Translations under genes and position numbers: made by a program
Notes under the pieces: generated by a model
What the model was told of the DNA's origin: nothing
What the model saw: the letters and a program-made list of their open reading frames with translations, nothing else
The model's database searches: none
Assembly: GCA_963965975.1 (NCBI GenBank)
Contig: OZ014411.1
Location: 7,999,501 to 8,063,500 of the forward strand
Origin: Xestospongia bergquistia
Lineage: Eukaryota > Porifera > Demospongiae > Haplosclerida > Petrosiidae
Length of the DNA stretch: 64,000 nucleotides
Direction of reading: 5' to 3'
Part shown: one piece after another, positions 47,300 to 56,389 of the stretch
How the letters are laid out: each line of letters opens with the position of its first letter
How positions within the stretch are numbered: position 1 is the first letter of the stretch

Positions 47300-49314
47300 T
47301 TAGTATATATGAGCAGACAATATGTCCATAACAGACGTAACTTCTCGTCCATTAACACGATACTTAGCTTTGACTTGTATCTCTGTACCAATTAAACGCA
47401 TTGTAACATCAACTATACGTTCTTCTCGAGAAAGATTGTCAGGATTTGGAATGTCAAGGATAAGTTGACCAATTTTTATAACATTCATTTTTCCATCTTT
47501 ATCTGTTATATATTGAACACCAAAATTTGGCGTAGAATAAACATCCAATTGTATGATTGTCTGTGACTGGTGACTTGGTATTATAGTTGCTGTAAACACC
47601 TCATCAGCTGTTACTTTTTGACCTTTTTGTAGAAAGATCTCAAAAACATTTCGGCATTTAAAGCATTGCTGTTCCTCATCATAGAAACGATAATAACTAT
47701 CATGTTTCTCTTCATCAAATGGAACTGTAACACCAATACCATATGTGGCATCAGCACGGCGTGCCTTTATGAGATCTGGATTTTTCCTCCACATCACAGC
47801 TCCTGTGGTAATAGCTAATTTTGGTGAGGTTGGTACAATTATACGACAGCTTGTTTCCCCTAATTTTTTTCTTATCTCTGTGCCCAATTTTTGGTGCAGA
47901 AATTTGCAGCCACCAAATTTACCTAGAAGATACATTGTGTCAATGTGATGATCAAGATCATGAAGCATAGTGAGGATAAATTCAACAATTCTGTTAACTG
48001 GTGGACCAAATAGATTTTCTTCGACAACTTTGCTCTTAATATATAGGGTATCATTGTCAAACTCAACACCATCAATACGTTTAGCTCCATCTTCTATTTT
48101 TTCACGTCTATAAAATTGTACAATATCTCTCGGAAGGTCTATTGGCATCTCTCCATACATCTTCCCATCACCAAATGTATTCTTATGCAGTTCAAACTCA
48201 TGATAAAGAAGCTTATTCAAAACAGCTCTGTGTTGACTTTGATCACCAGATGAAAGAAAACGAGAAAAGCCAGGATCGCTCACTATTCTCTCGAGCATTT
48301 TAGAGAACTGTTCATTTACTTGAATACCTCCCCAGTCATTTCCCATTGGAGGGCTAATAACTTCAACACCATCCGCTACCTCAGCAGCTATATTAATTGT
48401 TTTGTCTCCAATGTCAAGAACCATATAATTTCCTTTTGGCTTCTGAAATGATGATGTTCCTGCTTCAATTACTTCTTTTGCTGTTACCTGCTGACTGTAA
48501 ATAGCTGCTACTTCAGGCTCAGGAGCAAGTGACAACTTATCAGGATTAACTTCATTTGGACAAGGTAAGTTATGGCCAACTGGTGTTAGTTTGCTAATCC
48601 CTGGACCTCCAGACAAAAGTCCAGCCTACAAATAGAAGGTCAATTAATTTAATCTGATTTTTTAATATATATATGTACTTACAAGGTAAGCAGCTTCTCT
48701 CATCATTCTCTTCCCTCGTGCATCCCATATGGCAGGTACTGTAATGACCCAATCAAAGTCTGTGGTTTTGAGAGGTTTTATAGTTTGAGCAAGATAGGTA
48801 ACCAACCAATCTCGTAAATATTTCAAAATAAAAGCAATTACTTCCACAAGGTAGAATTTTTCTCCTGTAAATGACTCAACTTTAGTTTGTCGATCAATTT
48901 CCTGTGTAATAATAATAGTTGTGATATTGATGAGACTAATAATATCAGTATATGTACCTCTTCTCTCTTCATTAGCATTTTAATTCTTTCAAAATAGACA
49001 TGGTTTTTTCTGTCATTGGGTCGCATTCTCGTGTAGTTGGTTCTAGCTTCCTGACCAAATGACGACATTGTTAACAATGCACCATCTTTACGAAGCAGAA
49101 TAGCGCTGGGGACTCTAATATCAATATCTACATTGTTTAACACGAGCGTAAAGACTTCTTTGTCCCCTCTAGTGGTGTATGCTAAGGCCACAGAAGTTGT
49201 GCCAAACTCTATTGCTGCAATGTTTCCGTTTGTGATTTCATATTTCATCATTTCATATTTCTTAACATGATCAAGAATTTCAGCTTCACAAACAAGTGGA
49301 TACTTCAAATTTTC
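47300..49314 (-). CDS. Divergent HSPA12-like protein with altered nucleotide-binding motifs (copy 7)
   Basis: Exons (minus): 49314-48958, 48901-48683, 48625-47300; exon 3 is 441 codons plus stop. The first listed exon starts at a splice acceptor (cag|GAAAATTTG), so a further 5' exon may exist. The first in-frame ATG in it is at 49251, giving 612 residues. All frames are open, but key motifs differ: IEFGTTSVALAY (Asp to Glu in phosphate loop 1), DIGDKTINIAA instead of DIGGGTVDIT, and YLLGKFGGCKF instead of LVGGFGGCKY. WVITVPAIW, PEPEVAAIYSQ and the C-terminal layout are kept. From knowledge of actin/Hsp70 folds these changes should weaken or abolish ATP hydrolysis. It may be a pseudo-ATPase family member. 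Pseudogene status is less likely with all exons open. Confidence 0.82.
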
Positions 49315-49848
49315 CTGTAAATATAATAAACAGGATTATTTCTACCAAAGAAAGAAATCAGAAAATGGCAATACAAACAAGATAACAGTAGGAAAGGTGG
49401 TATAAAAAAGCCATACTATAGAGTCTCATTAAACATGTATAGTTCATAATCTTTTATAATGTCTCTAGTTTTATAGTTATCATGGGCAAACAGAATAATA
49501 AGAAGAAAGAACATCATGCCATCTCTACATAGGCAGTGCTTAGCCTGCTTGATTATAACAATGTTGAACTATTTAACGACAAAAATATGCAACTTTTCTA
49601 TTTATTTATTAATAAAAGATTATACTATTTCATAAAAGACTAGACTATATTATCATATGAAAAACATTTATTTTAGAAATCATACATAATGCTTTCATTT
49701 CTTAACCTTGATAACTCATGCAATTTACTGGTAGCTAGCTATAATGAAATTCTCAAAACACATACAGAAAATACATACTATCTGTAACAAAAGAGCCCAG
49801 TTGACTACTACAAATGTACACATTATGTCTTTTAGCAAAGGACAACTA
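49315..49848. other. Spacer with flank sequence shared among kinase copies
   Basis: Matches parts of 32240-32700, 34560-34930 and 43170-43400. These are pieces of the duplicated kinase/HSPA12 unit. No gene seen. Confidence 0.45.
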
Positions 49849-50859
49849 TTACTTAAGCTTACGAACTTTTCTTTTATTCAGCAATGATGATATCATGTTC
49901 ATAGACTTTGGCATACGCTCACAGAGTGTATCCAGACTAGCTTTCAAGGCATAAACTTTTGGTCTATCAGAGGGTTCATCTTGAAGGCAATGAACAATGA
50001 TTTTGCAGAGACTATGGTATTCACTAATATGATCTAACCAACGCTTCCGTTTCTGAGCTTGTAAACCTAAAGACAATCCAGCTTTCTTTGCAGAGACTCT
50101 CAGCTCTTGCAGTGAAGGATCTCGAGTTTTTGGATAATGACAATTAACTAAATATAGCATAAGATGTCCCATAGAAAAAGTATCCAATGTATCATCGTAG
50201 ACTGGGTTTTCACATGTAGCTTCAGGAGGCATATACTCTAGAGCACCAGGAGCAACTGATAACATACCTACTGCTGATTTTTTAATGACACGAGCAACAC
50301 CAAGATCTGCAACTTTAGCTTGTAAACTTTCTGTTAACAGTACATTACCACTGTTAAGGTCACGATGTACAACACCATGAGAATGAATGTGTAATAGACC
50401 ACATGATATATCTCGTAATATATGTACTTTGATTGGTAAAAATACATCATCACTAGATCTTGCTGGTGTATTGTTTGGTGCTAACACTTCACTATAGTTT
50501 GTGATGAGATGTTCTAGATCCATATGTAATTTCTCCATGATTAGGGCCATGTCTCTAGGGTCAGATGATGGCTGGTAAATTCCTAGAAACTGGACAATGT
50601 TTGGATGTCTCATCTTACTAAGCAAGGAGCATTCGTTACGAAATTTGTACACGATAGCTCTCCATTCTTGGTCACTGACATGAGCTTCCCCTCTAGCACC
50701 AGTTAGTATGTCATGTAGTCTCTTTGCTATACAAAAAGCTCCATTAAGTTTAACTTCATATACTGCTCCATAAGCTCCTGCCCCAATTCTCTTCTTTGGG
50801 TCGATAGGTTCATCTAGTTCAATAAAATACTCATCTAGACCTGAACGCGAAGAGTCCAT
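49849..50859 (-). CDS. TKL-like protein kinase, kinase domain only (kinase 4)
   Basis: 336 residues in one exon; start ATG at 50859 (MDSSRSGLDEYFIEL) differs from kinases 2 and 3 before DEYFIELDEP. Motifs: IGAGAYGAV, CIAKRLHD, FRNECSLLSKMRHPN, GVVHRDLNSGNVLL, VADLGVA, YMPPEA, EPSDRPKV. All catalytic residues are present apart from Leu for Phe in DFG. The reading frame ends LLNKRKVRKLK because the sequence after NKR jumps to the downstream flank also seen at 34870. The helical tail and donor present in kinase 3 are deleted. No coiled-coil exons follow, so it would make a kinase-only protein. Confidence 0.82.
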   Translation of the reverse strand: MDSSRSGLDEYFIELDEPIDPKKRIGAGAYGAVYEVKLNGAFCIAKRLHDILTGARGEAHVSDQEWRAIVYKFRNECSLLSKMRHPNIVQFLGIYQPSSDPRDMALIMEKLHMDLEHLITNYSEVLAPNNTPARSSDDVFLPIKVHILRDISCGLLHIHSHGVVHRDLNSGNVLLTESLQAKVADLGVARVIKKSAVGMLSVAPGALEYMPPEATCENPVYDDTLDTFSMGHLMLYLVNCHYPKTRDPSLQELRVSAKKAGLSLGLQAQKRKRWLDHISEYHSLCKIIVHCLQDEPSDRPKVYALKASLDTLCERMPKSMNMISSLLNKRKVRKLK

Positions 50860-50894
50860 AGCAAAATGCGTGGGGGTTCCAGTGGGTGGTAATA

Positions 50895-50902
50895 CGCATG
50901 CG
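50895..50902. promoter_or_regulatory. Conserved CGCATGCG palindrome upstream of kinase 4
   Basis: Lies 36-43 bp upstream of the kinase 4 ATG, in the block shared with kinases 2 and 3. Conservation across three copies, here outside the reading frame, suggests a promoter or 5' UTR element. Confidence 0.4.
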
Positions 50903-51251
50903 TGCAGCAGTGCATAAATTACTTCAATATTAACAATCTTAAATACTAATGCAAGGTAAATGCACAGATGTCAGATACTGAGTCTGCTAAGCTTTATTGT
51001 CGTTTATCAAGCATTTGCAGAGAAAGTTATTAAACTAAATAGAGTAAAGGTTGGGGTATCTGGACAAACTTTGTTTCGAGTAGCTATTCACCTATCGCAT
51101 GACTTTTCAGTATTTTCTTTTGATATTGTTGGATAATAGAACTATTATACTATATTGATATAAAATCTCAAAAATTTTTTCCTTTGTATTTAGTAAATAC
51201 AGCTTGGAATGCGACTACTACTCTAAATAGCCGAGGGGGTGGTTTCCGGAC

Positions 51252-52030
51252 ACTAGTTAAAAGCTGTTTTATTTTGTCTCTGGGTAATTGCTGTTGGCAG
51301 AAGAAGGTTTCAAAATTATTTCTGGTGATTAAACTCTAAATGGATGGTGAGATATAAAAGTATATACTAATAATATATTCCCATAATATAATATAAAGTG
51401 TAAAATGTGAATAAAATTAATTTAGGGTGTTACATAATTATAATTATGATAGCTGCATGTGTTATTGATTAGATGCTGCTCCTTTTTACAGTACTGGCAA
51501 AGAAATTGTTGTCTGCTAGTTGGCATTCTCTTGAACCCAACAGAACCCAGCACACCAGTAATGGTACCATCTGTTACAATCTCCATCACATCCACCCATT
51601 CTTATCATCGTCGTCCTCGTCATACCTGACTTTACAAACCTGACAGGTATCTTCATCAACTAGTTAAAAACTGTTTTATTTTGTCTGTGGGTAATTACTA
51701 TTAGGTTTCAAAATTATTTCTGGTGAGATATAAAAGTATATAGTAATAATATATTCCTATATAATGTGTAAAACGTGAATACAAATTAATTTGGGGTGTT
51801 ACATAATTATAATTATGACATGCAGCTAGCTGTGTTATTGATTAGATGTTGCTCCTTTTTTACAGTACTGGCAAAGAAATTGTTGTCTGCTATTTGGCAT
51901 TCTCTTGAACCCAGCATACCAGTAATGGTACCATCTGTTACAATCTCCATCACATCTTATCCACCCATTCTTATCATCGTCGTCCTCGTCATACCTGACT
52001 TTACAAACCTGACAGATATCTTCATCAACT
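51252..52030. repeat. Tandem duplication inside the pogo-like element
   Basis: 51252-51658 and 51659-52030 are diverged copies. Both begin actagttaaaa and end in the Cys-rich PHD-coding segment (shared ttatcatcgtcgtcctcgtc). The duplicated unit carries the 3' end of the transposase gene. Confidence 0.85.
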
Positions 52031-52948
52031 AGAGATGAACAAAGTGAGTAATGTGTATGATTAAAATTTTTATCTATACCTTCTTCATTCTGCTTCTTTT
52101 TACTTTTTCCCTTCTTTCCATTATCAAAACGACTGGTCCTGCAAGGGACGAACTGCTGACATAAACTGGTTATGAAACCATGATAAAAAGTTACTGGAGT
52201 CCATCCACCCAGATTCACTTACACTGTAGAAGGTCCCTACCAGACCTCCCATAAGCCACCGCTGATAAAGATTTTTACCCTTATATAGAACAAAAGGAGG
52301 TAGAAGATCTCCTGCTGCACTGCAAGCTGTTAAAATAGTAATGTACTCATGGCCAGAACCGCTGGATACCTCATTGACTTGTTGAGTACCACGACGTACA
52401 AGAAGAGACTTGAAGACACAGATGTACATAAACCAGTTTCATCGCAGTTCCATATCCTATTTTGTCCTGTTGAAGTTGCTGGGTCTAATGCAATTTTTTG
52501 AAAGAGAGATTCTAGGTTGTCAAACCATACATTGATGATACTGGGATGGGAAGCATCTGCTCTTTTTTGCTAAGGTGCTGAGGCTTTCTTTCGCTGATAC
52601 ATGGCCATCTCTTTCTGAATCTTGTCCACCAATCTTTTCCTGGAATTCCTTGAGAAACTTAGGTAGCTTGTTTTCCTTTTAAATAATCTCTAACAATTAT
52701 ATCTACTAGATCTTTTGTTAACCAAAATCCCATTTCTCCCAGTACAATAAGAGAAAGAACAATCTCTCTTTCCTCAGTATATGTTGGAACTGTTGGTCCT
52801 CCAGTACCTACTTTAGTATGTTTCTCTGAGAGATGATTATGCAGAGTACTGGAGCTAATTCCATATTTCTAGCAGCACCACGGATGCTACTTGCTCCTGT
52901 CTCGACTTCTTCTATGGTGCTTTCCATTGCTTCTTTGCTATAAGTCAT
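51835..52948 (-). pseudogene. Pogo-like transposase with psq-type HTH, DDE core and PHD finger, decayed
   Basis: From ATG 52948 the minus strand reads MTYSKEAMESTIEEVETG, then ASSIRGAA, typical of a psq/CENP-B-type helix-turn-helix. Near 52230-52380 a DDE_1-type core appears: YITILTACSAAGDLLPPFV, LYKGK, SESGWMDSSNFLSWF. Near 51840-52050 a PHD-like zinc finger follows (CQVCKVRY, GWIRCDGDCNRWYH, FLCQYCKK). The pieces lie in different frames, with at least one shift around 52140-52200 and stops upstream of 52430, so it is not functional. A second copy of the PHD end lies at 51470-51660. Confidence 0.75.
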
Positions 52949-53362
52949 GTTATGGAAACTCAAACTGAATTGAAGTTTTCAAATTTGAACTGTATTTTAT
53001 GAGCTGCTCAAAAAATTAATTATAAATGTTGAATTCATCATAAAATTTAATTAATATTGACTAAACATTTTATTAGATTATAGTTGATGGCTCCACTTCA
53101 CTGTTATTCAGTTTGACTATGAGAAATGTGTTCTTAAAGGCAAGAGAGAAAGTTTATGATCAGAAAATCTATTCCAATATTGAAAGGGGAACAAAACCCC
53201 TCTGCAAATAACTGTAGGAAATAGTAAAACTAACATTGATTGCTACAATAGATTGATTATATATAGCTATATTATAGGTACTAATATTAATACTATTCAT
53301 AGTCTTTTCATTTTGTAATGTCCGGAAACCCCCCTTGTCTGGATACCCCCCTGTTTACTCTA

Positions 53363-55677
53363 GTAAGTTTCTTTACTATTAAAATAAGTGTTAGTAAAGT
53401 ACATCTTATTAAATTAAATGAGTGTTCTCAATTAGTCTGTATACTACAAGCTGAGTTGAAAGATGTTAAGATAATTATAATAACTATGAGGAATAAGGCC
53501 AACATCCAGGATGAGTATTATATACCTATTCATCAAGAATTTCTGGTTTTATCCATTTTTGTTTATGGCTTATTTTTTTAAATTATAAGATAAATGTAGT
53601 TAAACTCATTAAACAAAGTTAATAATAAGCAAGAAACTGCACCCCTTGAGGAGCAGAATCAATTAACACATGCACAGTAGGCATCCTCCATCATAATCAG
53701 GTAATCTTGCCTCCAAACACCCACTCACTAATGTGAAAGGTCATCTGGCAGGCACATTGAAAGCGCATATTTTGTCACATGGCTTCAATAAAATGGTAAG
53801 GTGGAGTATAGTTTCCTCAACTTGATATTTGTAATAGGCATTCATTGTTCAGAAGAACAGGAAAGAGATTTTCCTTCTACAACAGTTGGTAAACAAACTA
53901 GAAAGTTACTTCTTCGTGCTAATTACTAAACTGCTTGTACTTGGACTTACCTTCAGTTCAAATTAGCCCACCTTGGACAAAGTGAAGTGAATATGTTGCC
54001 TCAGTAATCATAGCACTAGAGACAGGCACTTGTAGTCTCGAAATTGGTAATAATTGTCAAGGGGGGTCAAATGGAGAATCCTCCCAAAGAGCCTTCAATC
54101 AGGAAACAGGTGGAGAGCTTGCCACTCCCAATGGATGATTTTCTTGACAGGCAGAGAGCCTGCTATCCTTAGGAACCCCAGCATTTGGTGACAATTGCAT
54201 ACTTGGCTACATGGATACACTTTATCCATGTATATACCATATGGTAACAATGGACTACTCTACAATATTAATACACCAATTGGGCAGCAACTGCATACTT
54301 GGCTGCATGAATATATTATATCCATGTATATACCATGGTAATGATGGATTACTATACAATGTGCCAATAAGGTGGCAGCTGTCTATTTAACTGTGTGGAT
54401 ACGTTGTATTGATGTACATACCATGGTAATCATGGATTACTATACAGTGTACCCATAGGATGCAACCTTGTACTTTGTTGCATGGATGCATACACTGAAT
54501 TTATGCATATACTCACATATTATTGTAGTGTAGTAATTATGACTGTAGTTATGACCATAATAATGACTGTAGTGACGTTACTATGACAAATTGTGTTACA
54601 TATGTATTCATGTAATTCCATCATTTTATTTTGTAAACTGTTGTAGTCTAAGTTTATTGTTCTAATCCTTTCTTCTATTGCTATGATCACAAAGATAAAG
54701 GATCAATAACAGAAATATTTCCAATTTCTCAAAACTGGCTTCATCAAGTAACCACAATGGGCTAACTGAGGACAATTTAATGGATAGAACATTGTGGTTA
54801 GTCTAGCCATTCTTGATATGTTGTGTGTCTAGGTCACTCCTCCGTTTTGGATTAAGGCTTTGATTACGAAGGTATTAATAGGTAAAATTTTGACTACATA
54901 ATCTATTATTATGGACAATTTATTATCTATGAAAAATCATAGTAAACTAATAATACTTGATATGTTATATATATTCCTGTGTTAATGATGATTAATTCAC
55001 AGTGAAATAATAGCCACAGACATGTCTGCTCCCCCAACCTACCAATGGAATGTCTTAGGAAACTGTCTCCCTGTCTAACTAAGCTACTATCCTACTGTCT
55101 GGCTACAGTTATCTTTGAATGGCAAATATTAACATGATAATGTTTCTTTTAGATGGAGTATAGTATTGTTAGGTCATAGACCTAAACTAACTTACCTATA
55201 TCATGGGTTTCATCAGTCTTTTTCCTTGTAGCATCGATTTTAAACTGTTATCTGACTTGCCTCTCCTCAAGCCAAGCGCATGCATTTACTAGTTGCTCTC
55301 TTTCATATCCAGACAATATTTGTTGGATGCATATTTCTTCTTTAGTGATATCAATTGAATTTTCATTATAAAAGGGATTCCTTTTTCAACAGATTTGGTA
55401 CCTAGGTTATTAAAGAATTGATTAAATATTTGCATATTCAGGTATACACATGTGTATTATAAGAAATCTAGGCAATTATACCTTGTTTGCTCTTATGACT
55501 GGTAGTAGATGAGTTGGTATCAACTGAACAACTATCATGACATTCTTTAAGTTCACTGTTAGTTGCTGCACTAAAATATTGCTAGGAATCCTACTAAACA
55601 TATATGTTTAGTGCTTATTTGTTTGTCTTTGGATCTGGTTCCCTTAATTGGAAGGTTTTTTTTGGTAACTTGCTTGT
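53363..55677. other. Gene-poor spacer
   Basis: 53363-53500 resembles 45950-46000 and 46330-46360 (shared gctgagttgaaagatgttaa), so it is part of the duplicated unit. The rest up to 55677 has no recognisable gene; only the minisatellite at 54190-54515 stands out. Confidence 0.5.
54190..54515. repeat. Minisatellite, about 3.5 copies of an ~87-95-bp unit
   Basis: Repeated order: ttggctacatggat, tatccatgtatataccat, ggtaat(g/c)atgga, actatacaatgt, with units starting near 54197, 54292, 54380 and 54467. Copies are diverged and differ in length by a few bases. Confidence 0.75.
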
Positions 55678-56133
55678 GGTCTGATTCTACATATGGTATA
55701 GCATGTTCCATTCCTTATGAACTGGGAAACGCAGCCAGCATTTCTGTTACTTTTATCATGAAGAACAAATCTACAGAAGTAGAGATGTATTTGTTGTGTC
55801 CTTGGAAAAAGGAGAACATGCAAATGTTGTTGATGAAGTGTTCACAACTGCCATGGCACCTGAACGTCATAAACAAACCACAATGACTTTTAAGATACAC
55901 TAAAAGTTGGTATACAGTATGTTAAAGATGAAGAAGTCAAGATTACAGTACGACAGATTGGTCAATTAATTGTCGATATTCCCAATCCTGATAACCGTCC
56001 AAAAGATCAACGTATGGTTGATATGACAATGGACTTTAGTGGAACAGAAATACAAGCTAAGGCAAAGTATCGTGTAACTGGTGAAGAAGTTAAGACTGTT
56101 TGTGATTTTCTTTCTACTCAAAATGATGATTAA
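55678..56133 (+). pseudogene. HSPA12-like exon 3 fragment, second copy of the end of gene 25753-28738
   Basis: Starts at TYGIACSIPYE-type sequence and runs to the same stop codon as 28738. The first ~220 bp are diverged and carry small insertions and deletions that break the frame. The last ~220 bp (55910-56133) are almost identical to 28515-28738. No upstream exons. Confidence 0.85.
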
Positions 56134-56389
56134 GTAATTTGTTATCCTTTTTTCATCTTTTATTGAGCAAACAATTATTTAGTTCAATATTGTACATATA
56201 CATGTAGTTCACATTCTCAACACTGGACTGAGTAAGAAGATTACTAGTTATTGCAAAATCCTTCATTATAAATATTATATTAGACACCATGCATAAGAGA
56301 CAAAATGTTTACATGTCCCGGCCCACGAAGGTAGGGGTCTAAAATTCTTTAAATTTCAGACCCATCGAGCCACGCCTATAACTTTGACT
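56134..56389. other. 5' flank of HSPA12-like copy 8
   Basis: Between the fragment end and the next ATG. It contains gtcccggcccacgaaggtag (56315), GC-richer than its surroundings, and gagccacgcctata just before the start. No clear heat-shock element by eye. Confidence 0.35.

Larger units (their letters stand above)
51042..53360 (-). mobile_element. Pogo/Tigger-like DNA transposon with TIRs and TA target duplication
   Basis: Left end gagtaaaggttggggtatct (51042) and right end ataccccccctg-type sequence ending tttactc (53360) are inverted repeats of about 27 bp. A TA lies directly outside each end (51040-51041, 53361-53362). A second, inner inverted pair (ggtttccggaca at 51241 and tgtccggaaacc at 53319) follows. 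The inside encodes a decayed transposase on the minus strand. TA duplication plus HTH/DDE coding fits the Tc1/mariner-pogo superfamily. A 400-bp internal tandem duplication enlarges the left part. Confidence 0.8.

Noticed and set aside
47300-49314. Calling divergent copy 7 a pseudogene
   Set aside because: All exons are open with correct phases and splice sites; changed motifs alone do not show loss of function.
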